A program made the translations under genes and the position numbers. The notes under the pieces were generated by a model. The model worked only from the letters and a program-made list of their open reading frames with translations. It had not been told where the DNA came from and did not search any database. Positions 1 through 8,933 of a DNA stretch of 64,000 bases are shown piece by piece. The stretch's first letter is position 1. Every line of letters begins with the position of its first letter. This DNA is from Cohnella thailandensis (GTDB taxonomy: Bacteria > Bacillota > Bacilli > Paenibacillales > Paenibacillaceae): NCBI RefSeq assembly GCF_014212135.1, contig NZ_JACJVQ010000019.1, forward strand, positions 310,001-374,000, read 5' to 3'.

Positions 1-21
1 ACAAGCGTTTAAGGACCATTA

Positions 22-972
22 TTGGGGGTTTTATCGTTGGCAAGAATCGCAAAAAGACTTACGGATTTAATCGGCAACACTCCGCTTCTGGAGTTGGGAC
101 ACTTCATCGACAATCATAAGCTGGACGCGAAGATCGTCGCCAAGCTTGAATATTTCAATCCCGCCGGCAGCGTCAAGGACCGCATCGGCTTCGCGATGAT
201 CAAGGACGCGGAGGACCGCGGCCTGCTGAAACCGGGCTCGGTCATCGTCGAGCCGACCAGCGGCAACACCGGCGTCGGGCTCGCTTTCGCGGCGGCCGCG
301 CTCGGTTATAAGCTGATCATCACCCTGCCGGAGAGCTTCACGATCGAACGCCGCAAGCTCATGCTCGCTCTCGGAGCCGAGCTCGTGCTCACTCCGGCGA
401 ACGAAGGAATGGCGGGCGCGATCCGCAAGGCGGAAGAGATCGTCGAGTCGACGCCGGGGGCGTTCATGCCGCAGCAGTTCAACAATCCGGCGAACCCGAG
501 CATCCATAAGAGCACGACCGCGCTCGAGATCTGGAACGACACGGACGGAGAAGTCGATATTTTCGTGGCCGGCGTCGGCACCGGCGGCACGATCAGCGGC
601 GTTGGCGAGGTGTTGAAGGAGCGCAAGCCTTCCGTTCGGATCGTGGCCGTCGAGCCTGTCGAATCGCCCGTGCTGTCGGGCGGCGCCAAGGGCGTTCACA
701 AAATTCAAGGAATCGGCGCAGGCTTCGTTCCCGGCAACTTCAACCGCGACGTCGTCGACGAGATTCTGCCGGTTCGCGGCGACGATGCGTTCGAGACCGC
801 CCGCGAGCTCGCGAGAACGGAAGGGCTGCTCGTCGGCATCTCCTCCGGCGCCGTCGTCTATGCGGCGATGCAGCTGGCGAAGCGTCCGGAGAACAAGGGC
901 AAGACGATCGTCGTCCTGCTGCCGGATACGGGCGAGCGTTACTTGTCGACGGCTCTGTTCCCGACGGAATAA
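22..972 (+). CDS. cysK: Cysteine synthase A (O-acetylserine sulfhydrylase)
   Basis: PLP-dependent enzyme that makes cysteine from O-acetylserine and sulfide in the cytoplasm. The 316-residue protein is family length. Visible motifs are the PLP lysine in NPAGSVKDR (Lys52), the substrate loop TSGNTG (about 79-84) and the phosphate-binding GTGGTISG near residue 190. The TTG start at 22 has AAGGA six bases upstream; an internal TTG at 37 would give the more usual N-terminus [16 protein letters not shown], so the start is uncertain. It is followed at once by an intrinsic terminator, so it ends its transcript. Identity is secure. Confidence 0.95.
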   Translation: MGVLSLARIAKRLTDLIGNTPLLELGHFIDNHKLDAKIVAKLEYFNPAGSVKDRIGFAMIKDAEDRGLLKPGSVIVEPTSGNTGVGLAFAAAALGYKLIITLPESFTIERRKLMLALGAELVLTPANEGMAGAIRKAEEIVESTPGAFMPQQFNNPANPSIHKSTTALEIWNDTDGEVDIFVAGVGTGGTISGVGEVLKERKPSVRIVAVEPVESPVLSGGAKGVHKIQGIGAGFVPGNFNRDVVDEILPVRGDDAFETARELARTEGLLVGISSGAVVYAAMQLAKRPENKGKTIVVLLPDTGERYLSTALFPTE

Positions 973-982
973 ACGGATTGAG

Positions 983-1018
983 AAAAAGACGGTTGCATGG
1001 ATTGCGGCCGTCTTTTTA
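983..1018 (+). terminator. Intrinsic terminator after cysK
   Basis: Arms AAAAAGACGG (983-992) and CCGTCTTTTT (1008-1017) form a perfect 10-bp stem ending in a T run, 10 bases after the cysK stop. Confidence 0.85.
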
Positions 1019-1063
1019 TTTGCGATGAACCAACATCTGGGGCACTTCTAGCCTGTATTTATT

Positions 1064-1246
1064 TAACGGAAATGATAGACCTTATTTGTTTGATTTTAGA
1101 CGGTTCTCAAAGCTAACGGAACGTAGAGCCCCTATTTAGGTTAATAATCCCTTTTTTAAGGTTTTTCCTTTAAATAACGTCGCTCATTTCCGTTAGAAAA
1201 AATAATTGGGCTTTATATGCTAATTAAGGGCTACCAGTTCCGTTAG
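1064..1246. repeat. Intergenic inverted repeat family TAACGGAA/TTCCGTTA
   Basis: The 345-base gap between cysK and the next gene holds no convincing ORF but has four copies of a short word: TTAACGGAAATGATAG (1064-1079) and CTAACGGAACGTAGAG (1113-1128) on the plus strand, then CATTTCCGTTAG (1185-1196) and CTACCAGTTCCGTTAG (1231-1246) as inverted copies. Two forward copies followed by two inverted copies could fold into nested hairpins. The AT-rich middle (about 1135-1180) includes a T-rich stretch. It resembles the dispersed palindromic intergenic elements seen in many Paenibacillaceae; function unknown. Confidence 0.6.
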
Positions 1247-1317
1247 AATTCGGCTGTCTGGAGGATGGACGGAGTTCGGGCAATCCAATCGGAATTATCT
1301 AAAAGGGTGGGGGATTT

Positions 1318-1860
1318 ATGCTGGACATGGAGATTAGAAGACCGACTGCGGATGACGTTCTGAAGGTAAGCGCCTTTTTCCGAACAGTTGTAACCGATAC
1401 TTTCCGTAAAGAAGGCATAGGCGATCTGGTGGCGGACAGGGAAGAGGAAATCCGGACGAAGGAGAATTATTTGCGGCTTGATCTGGAGAGCAATGGCGAA
1501 GATCGCTGCTTCCTCATTGCCGTTGTTGGGGACGATATAGTCGGAACGATCGAATTCGGTCCCGCCAGCGAGCTGATTCTCCGTTGCACGGACGGCTCTT
1601 ACGTCGGTTTGATGGAAGTCGGCACCGTGTTCGTTCATCCGGATTTGCAGGGGCAGGGGGTAGGCAATCGGCTGCTGAAGGCGATTTTTTCGGTTTTGCA
1701 TACGCGCGGCTTCGAGGAATTCTGCTTGGACAGCGGGTATCGGGGTTCGCAAGCGGTATGGCGTCATAAATTCGGCGAACCGGAGTACTGGCTGAAGGAT
1801 TACTGGGGCGATGGAGCGGATCATATGATCTGGCGGTTAAAAATAAGGGATTTAATATAA
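1318..1860 (+). CDS. GNAT family N-acetyltransferase
   Basis: Acyl-CoA-dependent N-acetyltransferase of unknown substrate, 180 residues. The acetyl-CoA loop is clear: VFVHPDLQGQGVGNRLL with Q111-G-Q-G-V-G116. The ATG at 1318 is chosen because GGGTGGGGG lies just upstream; ATG 1327 is too far from it. It is the first gene of a five-gene same-strand cluster (17-base gap to the Nudix gene), so it may modify a product of that pathway, but this is inference. Confidence 0.85.
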   Translation: MLDMEIRRPTADDVLKVSAFFRTVVTDTFRKEGIGDLVADREEEIRTKENYLRLDLESNGEDRCFLIAVVGDDIVGTIEFGPASELILRCTDGSYVGLMEVGTVFVHPDLQGQGVGNRLLKAIFSVLHTRGFEEFCLDSGYRGSQAVWRHKFGEPEYWLKDYWGDGADHMIWRLKIRDLI

Positions 1861-1877
1861 TTAAAGGAGGCATTGAA

Positions 1878-2351
1878 TTGCACGTACGGATCCGTTGCAC
1901 CGGCTTAATTATTCAAGATAACTCCGTATTGCTCGTGGAATATGAAAATAACGGGATTCACTACAATTTGCCGGGAGGAGGGCTTGAGCCCGGGGAAACG
2001 GTCTTGGAAGGCGTTCGGCGGGAAGTGTTCGAAGAAACGACGGCCGAAGTGGAAGTTGGACCGCTCGCCATGACGTATGAATTTGCGCCTCATAAGCAAT
2101 CGGGCGATTACGAGGCGAATTTGCCGCACTCCCTGCATTTGATTTTCGAATGTACGTTAAAGAACGGATCCGTACCTAAGCTGCCGCCGAATCCCGACCC
2201 GAATCAAGTCGCCGTCAGGTGGATTCCGGTGGAGGAGCTAGATCGCGTACTATTGATCCCAAACATCAATCGTCAGATCAAAGAATACATATGGCGCAGA
2301 AATAACATGGAACTAATCGAAGATTATCGTCTGGAGCGGTTAAAGCTGTGA
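1878..2351 (+). CDS. Nudix hydrolase
   Basis: Nucleoside-diphosphate-linked pyrophosphatase of 157 residues. The Nudix box spans residues 34-56 (GGLEPGE ... RREVFEE) with the metal-binding REVFEE intact; the final glycine of the box is threonine. Start is TTG with AAAGGAGG upstream at ideal spacing. Its stop overlaps the next start by four bases (GTGA), which implies translational coupling. Substrate unknown; a damaged or non-canonical nucleotide is the usual role. Confidence 0.88.
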   Translation: MHVRIRCTGLIIQDNSVLLVEYENNGIHYNLPGGGLEPGETVLEGVRREVFEETTAEVEVGPLAMTYEFAPHKQSGDYEANLPHSLHLIFECTLKNGSVPKLPPNPDPNQVAVRWIPVEELDRVLLIPNINRQIKEYIWRRNNMELIEDYRLERLKL

Positions 2352-2920
2352 GAAAAATCGGTTTCGTTCGGCATTACAAAGTCATGCATAAATCGGTCGG
2401 CAAGCGGATGACCGCCGCGCAGTTTAACGATTGGGTGGAGCAATATGACAAGGCAGAGTTGCGGATCCTTAAGCCTGACGTTGGTGGCATAGAGTGGGAG
2501 GTTTGCTTTAGCAGCCATTTATCCCGAGCGACAAGAACAGCCGACTCCATCTTTAAAGGCGAGATCATCCTATCGGAACAGCTGCGCGAAATCGGAATCC
2601 ATGCGGTCGGCGCAACGACAAAGATTAAGCTTCCTTTATCGTTATGGCTGATTCTAGCTAGGCTAGCCTGGTATGTCTCGCATCGATCGCAAGAAGAGGG
2701 CAAAGCTCAAACGATATCCCGAGCTCGAAGCTTCATCGAATCGATAGAGAGGGATTACGGGGAGTCAAACGTCCTGATCGTCAGCCATGGGGCATTCATC
2801 AAGGTGCTTGCCAAGGAGCTGCGCCTACGAGGGTACAAAGGGAAAACCGGCATCATTCCCAAGAATGGACGGTTGTACACCTTTATGAAGAGGCAAACAA
2901 AGAACGATAGGAGCGAATAA
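2348..2920 (+). CDS. Histidine phosphatase (phosphoglycerate mutase-like)
   Basis: Member of the branch-1 histidine phosphatase family, 190 residues. The catalytic His9 lies in FVRHY (RHY instead of the usual RHG), followed by LSRATRT with Arg60 and Arg63, and a second histidine in VSHGAF (His147). The GTG start overlaps the upstream Nudix stop. Family members hydrolyse phosphate monoesters; with Nudix and HD neighbours, a nucleotide-related phosphomonoester is a reasonable guess but not shown. Confidence 0.83.
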   Translation: MRKIGFVRHYKVMHKSVGKRMTAAQFNDWVEQYDKAELRILKPDVGGIEWEVCFSSHLSRATRTADSIFKGEIILSEQLREIGIHAVGATTKIKLPLSLWLILARLAWYVSHRSQEEGKAQTISRARSFIESIERDYGESNVLIVSHGAFIKVLAKELRLRGYKGKTGIIPKNGRLYTFMKRQTKNDRSE

Positions 2921-2921
2921 G

Positions 2922-3590
2922 ATGCCTTCAAACCAATCGATCATTCATTCGGCTGAGAAATTCGCCAAACAGCAATTGGAGGGGGATTCAAGCGGACATG
3001 ATTGGTGGCACGTTCACCGCGTGCGGCAGCTTGCTCAAGAGTTAGCCCGATCCGAAGGCGCCGATCCCTTTATTTGCGAGCTTGCTGCTCTTTTGCATGA
3101 TGTGGCCGATGAGAAGCTGAACGAATCAAAGGAAGCAGGCTTGCGGAAGGTACGGGATTGGTTATCCGACCAAAGAGTTGAACCGGAGGCCATCCGCTCC
3201 GTCATGGCCATTATCGCGACCATGTCCTATAACGGGGGCAAGAATCCTCCCATGGAAACTCTTGAAGGCAAGGTCGTCCAGGATGCGGACCGGCTGGATG
3301 CTTTGGGGGCCATGGGAATCGCCAGAACCTTTATGTACTCCGGGTTCAAGGGTCAGCTCCTACATGATCCGGATGGAAACTTCGACGATCTGGATTATCG
3401 ATCGAACCGCAAAACGGCGATCTATCACTTCTATGAGAAATTATTGAAGCTCAAGGATTTACTGAATACGAATTCCGCGAAGAGTATGGCCGAGAATCGC
3501 CATCGGTTCATGGAGAGCTTTTTGACCCAGTTTTATAAGGAATGGGATTTGGTCGATTTCAAGGATGATCGAGAACTTAAAGGAGGCTAA
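2922..3590 (+). CDS. HD-domain phosphohydrolase (YpgQ/YedJ-like)
   Basis: HD-superfamily metal-dependent phosphohydrolase, 222 residues. The metal ligands are visible as His26 and His30 (HDWWH), His59-Asp60 (LLHDVADEK) and Asp126 in DADRLDALG. Length and motifs match Bacillus YpgQ and E. coli YedJ; YpgQ is reported to be a nucleotide pyrophosphohydrolase. It starts one base after the histidine phosphatase stop and ends three bases before the next Nudix gene, so it is certainly co-transcribed with them. Confidence 0.88.
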   Translation: MPSNQSIIHSAEKFAKQQLEGDSSGHDWWHVHRVRQLAQELARSEGADPFICELAALLHDVADEKLNESKEAGLRKVRDWLSDQRVEPEAIRSVMAIIATMSYNGGKNPPMETLEGKVVQDADRLDALGAMGIARTFMYSGFKGQLLHDPDGNFDDLDYRSNRKTAIYHFYEKLLKLKDLLNTNSAKSMAENRHRFMESFLTQFYKEWDLVDFKDDRELKGG

Positions 3591-3593
3591 ACC

Positions 3594-4001
3594 ATGACCC
3601 CGCCCAAACATGTCCTGTCCGCGGCAGCCATCGTCGTTAACGATAAGAATGAAATTCTGCTGATCAAAGGTCCGAGAAGGGGATGGGAAATGCCCGGAGG
3701 ACAGGTAGAGGAAGGCGAGTCGCTGGCGCAGGCAGCCATCAGGGAGACCAAGGAGGAGTCCGGCATCGATATCGAGCTTATCAGGTTCTGCGGGATTTTC
3801 CAGAATGTCGGCGACAGCATCTGCAACACCTTGTTCTTGGCTCGACCCATCGGAGGAGAATTAACCGTCAATCCGGAAGCTTTGGAGTTGGGTTTCTTCC
3901 CGTTGGAAGAAGCGCTGAGCAAAGTAACGTGGAGAAACTTTCGGGAACGGATCGAATATTGCTTGAAACCGGAGATGCAGCCTTTTTACGTTGAGTTCTA
4001 G
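3594..4001 (+). CDS. Nudix hydrolase
   Basis: Second Nudix protein of the cluster, 135 residues, with a complete Nudix box at 36-58 (G-x5-E-x7-REtkEEsG). It begins MTPPKHVLSAAAIVVND, and AAAGGAGG lies close upstream. The two Nudix proteins of the cluster differ outside the box, so they probably take different substrates. It is the last gene of the tightly spaced set that starts at 1318. Confidence 0.88.
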   Translation: MTPPKHVLSAAAIVVNDKNEILLIKGPRRGWEMPGGQVEEGESLAQAAIRETKEESGIDIELIRFCGIFQNVGDSICNTLFLARPIGGELTVNPEALELGFFPLEEALSKVTWRNFRERIEYCLKPEMQPFYVEF

Positions 4002-4190
4002 CTTTAAGAGTTTTCGCGGATAAGCAACTTTTCGGTTGGAAAAAAGTCTAATTACTAACAGTACCGTCCGGTTTATACCGCATCTCAACCCGGTTTGGTG
4101 GAGCGGCGTGCTTGCTTGCAGGCATTGGCGGCATTGTTGCGGCTAGTTTATGATACATTCCTTAAATAACCTTCCAAAGGCGGGAACCCA

Positions 4191-4484
4191 ATGATCCTTG
4201 AAGTCGCAATCCTCAACGTTATTCCAGGTCAAAGCGAACGGTTCGAAGAAAGCTTCCGCCAAGCCTCGAGGATCATCTCGAGCATGCCCGGATATATCGA
4301 ACATGAACTGCAGAAATGCCTGGAAGAGCCGAACAAATACATATTGCTAGTCCGATGGGGAAGGCTGGAGGACCATACCGAAGGGTTCAGGGGCTCGAAG
4401 GAGTATCAAGAATGGAAATCGCTACTGCATCATTACTACGATCCGTTCCCGACGGTCGAGCATTTTGAGGCAATAAAGCTCTAA
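4191..4484 (+). CDS. Antibiotic biosynthesis monooxygenase (ABM) domain protein
   Basis: Small single-domain protein of 97 residues with the dimeric alpha/beta-barrel ABM pattern: [20 protein letters not shown] at the N-terminus, the [20 protein letters not shown] segment and a C-terminal FEAIKL strand. Such proteins often act on quinones or as ligand-binding dimers; the reaction is unknown. A 189-base gap precedes it and probably carries its promoter; the ATPase gene follows after 18 bases. Confidence 0.75.
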   Translation: MILEVAILNVIPGQSERFEESFRQASRIISSMPGYIEHELQKCLEEPNKYILLVRWGRLEDHTEGFRGSKEYQEWKSLLHHYYDPFPTVEHFEAIKL

Positions 4485-4502
4485 AGAGCAGGAGGTGCTC
4501 GT

Positions 4503-5264
4503 TTGCCCTTTTTGAGAAGCGTGTTGTTCGAATGGTCCAAGCTGGAGTCGCGGGAGAGGAAGCGGTTCCCCTATAACATCCCTTCATTGCGAGGTCTGGA
4601 GAGGGTCGACTTGGAATCGAATGTCATTTTCTTTGCGGGGGAAAATGGCTCCGGTAAATCGACGCTGCTGGAGGCTATCGGGGATTTATGCGGCTTCAGC
4701 ATCGTCGGGGGAAGGGATCTTACGATCACGAAAGAGAAAGACGATACCTCCCTCTCCCATATCATGAGACTTTCGTGGCTGCCGAAAGTCAGTCAAGGCT
4801 TCTATTTCCGGGCGGAGACGTTCGATACGTTCGCCGGCTACATAGACGAGATGGCCAAGGACCCCTTTATCGGACTGCACGCCTATGATTCCTACGGCGG
4901 CAAATCGTTAAACGAGCAATCGCATGGGCAGGCTTTCCTGGCTTTCTTCAAGAATAGGATGGACCGGAAGGGCATTTATCTGTTGGATGAGCCCGAGTCC
5001 GCATTGTCCCCGCAGAACCAGCTCGTCTTCATGCGAATCATCTGGGAGCTGGAGAGAAGCGGGCAAGCCCAATTTATCATCGCAACCCATTCCCCCATCC
5101 TGATGTCGTATCCGGGCGCGCAAATTTTCCACTTCGGGGATGGACCGCTCAGCGCGATTCCTTACGAAGAGACGGAGCATTTTACGATAACCAAAGACTT
5201 CCTCAACAACAGGGAGAGATACTTTCGAACGTTGTTCGACGAGGAAGACGAATCGGACTTCTAG
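4503..5264 (+). CDS. AAA family ATPase (OLD/ABC-like)
   Basis: ATPase of 253 residues with an ABC-like head: Walker A GENGSGKST (46-54), signature-like LNEQSHGQ (136-143), Walker B YLLDEPES (159-166) and switch histidine in ATHSP (His196). There is no coiled-coil insertion or membrane segment, so it is a compact cytosolic ATPase of the type often annotated as AAA_21 or ABC-like. TTG start with AGGAGGTG upstream. Partner and role are unknown; its neighbours give little help. Confidence 0.82.
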   Translation: MPFLRSVLFEWSKLESRERKRFPYNIPSLRGLERVDLESNVIFFAGENGSGKSTLLEAIGDLCGFSIVGGRDLTITKEKDDTSLSHIMRLSWLPKVSQGFYFRAETFDTFAGYIDEMAKDPFIGLHAYDSYGGKSLNEQSHGQAFLAFFKNRMDRKGIYLLDEPESALSPQNQLVFMRIIWELERSGQAQFIIATHSPILMSYPGAQIFHFGDGPLSAIPYEETEHFTITKDFLNNRERYFRTLFDEEDESDF

Positions 5265-5284
5265 CGGAAGGACGTGGGCATTGC

Positions 5285-5704
5285 TTGAGAAAAGGGTTGG
5301 TACTCATGGCGCTGCTACTGCTCTTAACGGCATGCGGGTCAAGAAATGCGCCAAAAGATCAAATCGGAGAGAGTCCCCGATATTTAGAGGAGAACGATTA
5401 TTCCGGAGATGAGCAAGCCATCGTCAGACTGATCAATCAGAGAATCAAATACTCCTTTGAGCAGAACGAAACGGAATACATGAAATTGTTTCATGAATTC
5501 AGTCCGATCAGCGGCCTGCCGAAGTATCGATTGCATACCGTTAAGCTGTTGGAGGAAATCCATATTCAGGAACAGAATTATTCGCATGTGGCCGTGGTCC
5601 GCACGGAAGATGCTTTTCTAACGGGGGAGTCCTTTAATAACCAATACGTCTTTATTAAATGGAAGAAGCCCGGGGCCGATTGGAGAATCGCGGATATCGA
5701 TTAG
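5285..5704 (+). CDS. Putative lipoprotein
   Basis: A 139-residue protein with a lipoprotein signal peptide: MRKGLVLMALLLLLTAC, Cys17 being the lipid-modified residue. The mature part is acidic and about 120 residues long with no motif I recognise; its length and a C-terminal VFIKWKKPGADWRIADID strand would fit an NTF2-like fold, but this is a guess. The TTG start lies 20 bases after the ATPase stop, so it is probably co-transcribed. Confidence 0.7.
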   Translation: MRKGLVLMALLLLLTACGSRNAPKDQIGESPRYLEENDYSGDEQAIVRLINQRIKYSFEQNETEYMKLFHEFSPISGLPKYRLHTVKLLEEIHIQEQNYSHVAVVRTEDAFLTGESFNNQYVFIKWKKPGADWRIADID

Positions 5705-5706
5705 GG

Positions 5707-6243
5707 TCACCACCCGAGCATTTTCAGCCTATAACAGGACTCTCCCTCGTGAGTATACATTCTTGCAAACTGGATGTCTTCTTGAATGTACTTCTCGATC
5801 TTGGTGATTTCGCTTGATCGATAGGTAAACATCAAGAAAGTGTTCATAAGATAACTGTTTACGAGCCGGAATAGTGCTTCAATCTCCGATTCTTCCGATC
5901 CGGCGCGATCGATCAGCTCAACCTCGTACACCTCCACTACGCCGTATGGGGGGATCGAATCCCAATAATCGTACTCATCGCTAGAGGTATCCTCCACGAC
6001 GCTGGCTTTCATCGATTGGATCATCGGGGATTTCTCCTGGTGCAAATCCCTTATGGAGAAATTTAACGTTATCTTGTTCGAATAGCTAATCGATATATCA
6101 GCGTGATTCTTATTTACGCCAGGCGACACGGTGAAGGTATGGCTCGCGACTATCTGATGAATGACTTCGATGTCGGCACTGCCCTCGTAACTAAGCTTAT
6201 ATTCGTTCTGCTCCAGGAAAGTCGAAACTCGCGTTACAAACAT
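5707..6243 (-). CDS. Hypothetical protein
   Basis: A 178-residue cytosolic protein transcribed towards the lipoprotein gene; the two stops are two bases apart. The ATG at 6243 is preferred because GGAGG (6248-6252 on the reverse strand) lies four bases before it; the longer TTG frame from 6282 lacks such a site. The sequence has many beta-type segments (for example FTVSPGVNK, ITLNFSIRDL) that recall SecB-like or preprotein chaperone folds, but I cannot assign a family. It may be part of the accessory gene mix that runs from 4 to 8 kb. Confidence 0.6.
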   Translation of the reverse strand: MFVTRVSTFLEQNEYKLSYEGSADIEVIHQIVASHTFTVSPGVNKNHADISISYSNKITLNFSIRDLHQEKSPMIQSMKASVVEDTSSDEYDYWDSIPPYGVVEVYEVELIDRAGSEESEIEALFRLVNSYLMNTFLMFTYRSSEITKIEKYIQEDIQFARMYTHEGESCYRLKMLGW

Positions 6244-6381
6244 ACGGCCTCCGATAAAATCGAGTTTTTCTATGTATAGCAAACCCCATCGAATATTTCA
6301 ATTGGCAAACCGTTGCAATTGCATAAATAATGAATCGTAGGACTATAGCCTGCAACTTATTTCTAAACGGGAGGCTTCCTT

Positions 6382-6591
6382 ATGACGACGATTCCCATCG
6401 AAGAACGCCTGAAGCAGCTCGGGATCCGGCTTCCCGAAGCGAGCGAGCCTGTCGCCAAGTACGCCAACTTCGTCGTCGTAAACGGGCTGATGTTCGTCTC
6501 GGGCAAAGGTCCGGCCGGCAACCCGAAGGGCAAGCTCGGAATCGAATATCGTGGATTCAATCTTCCAGGTGGAAGAGATCGAATAAGATGA
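6382..6591 (+). pseudogene. Truncated RidA-family gene
   Basis: The first roughly 55 residues match the N-terminal part of RidA (YjgF/YER057c/UK114) proteins of the long type: KYANFVVVNGLMFVSGKGP is the characteristic first beta-hairpin. After GKLGIEYRGF the homology stops and the frame ends at residue 69, whereas RidA proteins of this type have about 150 residues and need the C-terminal arginine and helix. A good ribosome site (GGGAGG) precedes it, so the fragment may still be translated; its TGA overlaps the ATG of the GNAT gene (ATGA). Best read as a deletion remnant. Confidence 0.65.
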
Positions 6592-7034
6592 ACCTGCATC
6601 TTAGAAGCGCAACCGAGCACGACCTGGATCTACTTGCCGAGATGAACAAGCACTTGATCGAGGACGAAGGCAGCGCCAATCCGATGAATCTGGCGGAGCT
6701 CAGGCAGCGGATGCTCGAATGGCTCCGGACCCCCGGCTGGAAGGTGGATCTTCTGGCGAACGAGGATGAGGTCGTCGGATACGCCTTGTATTTCTACAAG
6801 AACAATCCGTATGATCCGGACAGAAGGGAAGCGTATCTCCGGCAGTATTTTATCAGACGCGGCTATCGCAAGAAAGGTTACGGATTAAAAGGGATCGAAC
6901 TGCTGAAGGAGACGCGATTCCAAGGAATCCGGACGATCGAGATTGACGTGCTGGATGCCAACTTGTCCGGCAAGAGCTTCTGGCGGAATGCCGGTTTCTT
7001 GCCTTATGCCATCAACATGAAGAGGGAGATTTAA
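6588..7034 (+). CDS. GNAT family N-acetyltransferase
   Basis: N-acetyltransferase of 148 residues beginning MNLHLRSATEHDLDLLAEMN. The acetyl-CoA-binding part is YFIRRGYRKKGYGLKGIELL, with R-R-G-Y-R-K-K-G-Y-G as motif A, and a C-terminal AGFLPYAINMKREI. The longer frame from 6330 runs through the RidA remnant in another frame and is not real. The ATG overlaps the end of the RidA fragment by four bases, so its translation may now depend on the remnant. Substrate unknown. Confidence 0.8.
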   Translation: MNLHLRSATEHDLDLLAEMNKHLIEDEGSANPMNLAELRQRMLEWLRTPGWKVDLLANEDEVVGYALYFYKNNPYDPDRREAYLRQYFIRRGYRKKGYGLKGIELLKETRFQGIRTIEIDVLDANLSGKSFWRNAGFLPYAINMKREI

Positions 7035-7057
7035 TCCTCGTCGGAGGTGCGGCCGGG

Positions 7058-7384
7058 ATGAGAATTCTAGCTGGATGTTTGTTGCTCTGCTTGATGCTGA
7101 TTAGCTCGGGGTGCAACTCGGTAGACGGTAAGGCTGCGGATGGGGTAGGCTATATCTTCGAGAAGAAGGATGGAAGAGTCCTTATTCTGGATAACGTGTC
7201 CGAGGCGGAGCTTGGCAAGAAATGGAGGGACATCTACTCCACCTATCGGGGCAATGCCATCTGGCTAAAGACAAGCAAATTCGGCCTTAAGGTCGGTCAA
7301 TATGTTCGCTATTGGGTCAAAGGCGGAGTCGATGATTCTTTTCCTGCGCAAGCGAAAGCTTTGAAGATTGAAGTCGTGAAGTAG
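7058..7384 (+). CDS. DUF3221-type lipoprotein
   Basis: A 108-residue putative lipoprotein: signal peptide MRILAGCLLLCLMLISSGC with Cys19 as the lipobox cysteine. The mature part has the DUF3221 (YobA-like) pattern: GYIFEKKDGRVLIL near the start, KFGLKVGQYVRYWVKGGV in the middle and SFPAQAKALKIEVV at the end. This family is found in many Bacillales and has no established function. It lies 23 bases after the GNAT stop and 29 bases before the kinase-like gene. Confidence 0.78.
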   Translation: MRILAGCLLLCLMLISSGCNSVDGKAADGVGYIFEKKDGRVLILDNVSEAELGKKWRDIYSTYRGNAIWLKTSKFGLKVGQYVRYWVKGGVDDSFPAQAKALKIEVVK

Positions 7385-7413
7385 AGATTAGGTAGAAAAG
7401 GGGGGGGGATAGA

Positions 7414-7986
7414 ATGAACTTCGTCATTCTATTCGGTCCGCAGGCCGTCGGCAAAATGACCGTCGGACAGAGCTTGGCAAGCCAAACCGGCTATAAGCTG
7501 TTTCATAATCATATGTCGATCGACTTCGTGGCTCCTATTTTCGATTACGGAACGGCTTCGGGCCAACGTTTGGTCGGCGTTATCCGTCAGGAGATTTTCG
7601 AGGAAGTGTCCAAGAGCGAGTTGGAAGGCTTTATCTTTACCTACGTTTGGGCGTTCGATCTCCAGTCGGATTGGGATTATGTCGAGCAGATCTCGGCTTT
7701 GTTCGAGTCCAGAGGCGCCTCGGTCTATTACGTGGAACTTGAAGCGGAATTGGAGGAACGGCTGCGGCGCAACGTCACCGAGAACCGCTTGCTGCATAAG
7801 CCTACCAAACGGGACGTTTCCCGGTCGGAGAGGAATTTGATCGCCACCCACGAGAATCATCGGCTGAATTCGTACCCCGGAGAAGTCTCCAAGGATAATT
7901 ATCTTAGAATAAACAACACGAACCTGGAACCCGATGAAGTCGCGCGAAGGATCCGAGAGCGTTTTCGATTGCAAATGCAGCGATAA
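7414..7986 (+). CDS. P-loop kinase-like protein (shikimate kinase-like)
   Basis: A 190-residue nucleotide-binding protein with a P-loop GPQAVGKMT (8-16) directly after the first strand and HNHMSIDF where small-molecule kinases bind substrate. The lid-like region is [19 protein letters not shown]. It resembles the AAA/shikimate-kinase-like proteins common in Bacillus and Paenibacillus, whose substrate is unknown. The ATG start is preceded by a run of nine G residues. Probably a phosphotransferase, but no pathway is visible nearby. Confidence 0.75.
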   Translation: MNFVILFGPQAVGKMTVGQSLASQTGYKLFHNHMSIDFVAPIFDYGTASGQRLVGVIRQEIFEEVSKSELEGFIFTYVWAFDLQSDWDYVEQISALFESRGASVYYVELEAELEERLRRNVTENRLLHKPTKRDVSRSERNLIATHENHRLNSYPGEVSKDNYLRINNTNLEPDEVARRIRERFRLQMQR

Positions 7987-8084
7987 ATATCGCAAGCTCC
8001 CTCCCGTTCATGAAATTGTCATTCATTCCCGCTCTTCTTTTTCCGATAAATATTGTAGACAACAAGTTAATTGACGGAGAGGGA

Positions 8085-8933
8085 ATGACAAAAATGAACA
8101 TCGTAGACGCGCTTATCGCAGGCATGCCTTTTGTTAAGCAGCTTTTCCGGGAAGAAGTATCGATTGCGATTTACGACCGGGAGAAGATTCTGTATTGGGA
8201 AGATACGGAAAAGATCAAATTGGGTTTTAAGCCCGGACATCCGCTGGATGACGACACCCGCGACTTCAAGAGTTTGAAAAACGGCACTGAGAAGAACTAC
8301 GCCCATATGCCGGCCGAGTTGTTCGGGGTCCCGTTCGACGTCATCTTTATTCCGGTCAAGGACGAGAACGGCGAAGTCGTCGCAGTCCTAAGCATCAATC
8401 ATCCGATGGATAAGCAAGCGACGCTCGAACGGTTGATGGAAGAGACCGATGCGATCGCGAGCAACCTGCTGAGCGGCGTTCAGCAAGTTGCGGCGCATTC
8501 GGAAGAACTGATGGCGACGGCGGAAGAAATCATGCGCAACTCGAAGAAAGCCGTCGAGAATTCTTCCAGCGTTACTAGCGTTACCCAGATGATCCGCGAG
8601 ATATCTTCCCAGACGAACCTGCTGGGCCTGAATGCGGCGATCGAGGCGGCGCGGGTCGGAGAAGCGGGAGCCGGCTTCGGCGTCGTCGCCAAGGAAGTCC
8701 GCAAGCTGTCCAACGACAGCAAGGAGGCGGCGACCAAGATCGAAGGGATGCTCGCTTCCGTCAAGAGCTCGATCGAGCAGATGGAGACCGAGATCGGACA
8801 GATCGCCCATGCATCCCAGGATCAAGCGGAGCTGGTGACGCAGTTCATGAACAGCATCGAGCACTTGAACGAGACGAGCGGCAAGATGAAGCTCTTCATT
8901 CAGCAGATGCTGTCGAACAAGATAGAGGTATAG
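8085..8933 (+). CDS. Soluble methyl-accepting chemotaxis protein (YfmS-like)
   Basis: Cytosolic chemoreceptor of 282 residues without membrane segments or HAMP domain. Residues about 1-115 form a sensor part ([16 protein letters not shown] ... [21 protein letters not shown]) and the C-terminal 165 residues are the MCP signalling hairpin, with the tip [30 protein letters not shown] that contacts CheA and CheW. The layout matches Bacillus YfmS. The start is at 8085 because GGAGAGGG lies just upstream; the frame is open to 8010. Its last 38 bases overlap the convergent dehydrogenase gene. Confidence 0.88.
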   Translation: MTKMNIVDALIAGMPFVKQLFREEVSIAIYDREKILYWEDTEKIKLGFKPGHPLDDDTRDFKSLKNGTEKNYAHMPAELFGVPFDVIFIPVKDENGEVVAVLSINHPMDKQATLERLMEETDAIASNLLSGVQQVAAHSEELMATAEEIMRNSKKAVENSSSVTSVTQMIREISSQTNLLGLNAAIEAARVGEAGAGFGVVAKEVRKLSNDSKEAATKIEGMLASVKSSIEQMETEIGQIAHASQDQAELVTQFMNSIEHLNETSGKMKLFIQQMLSNKIEV

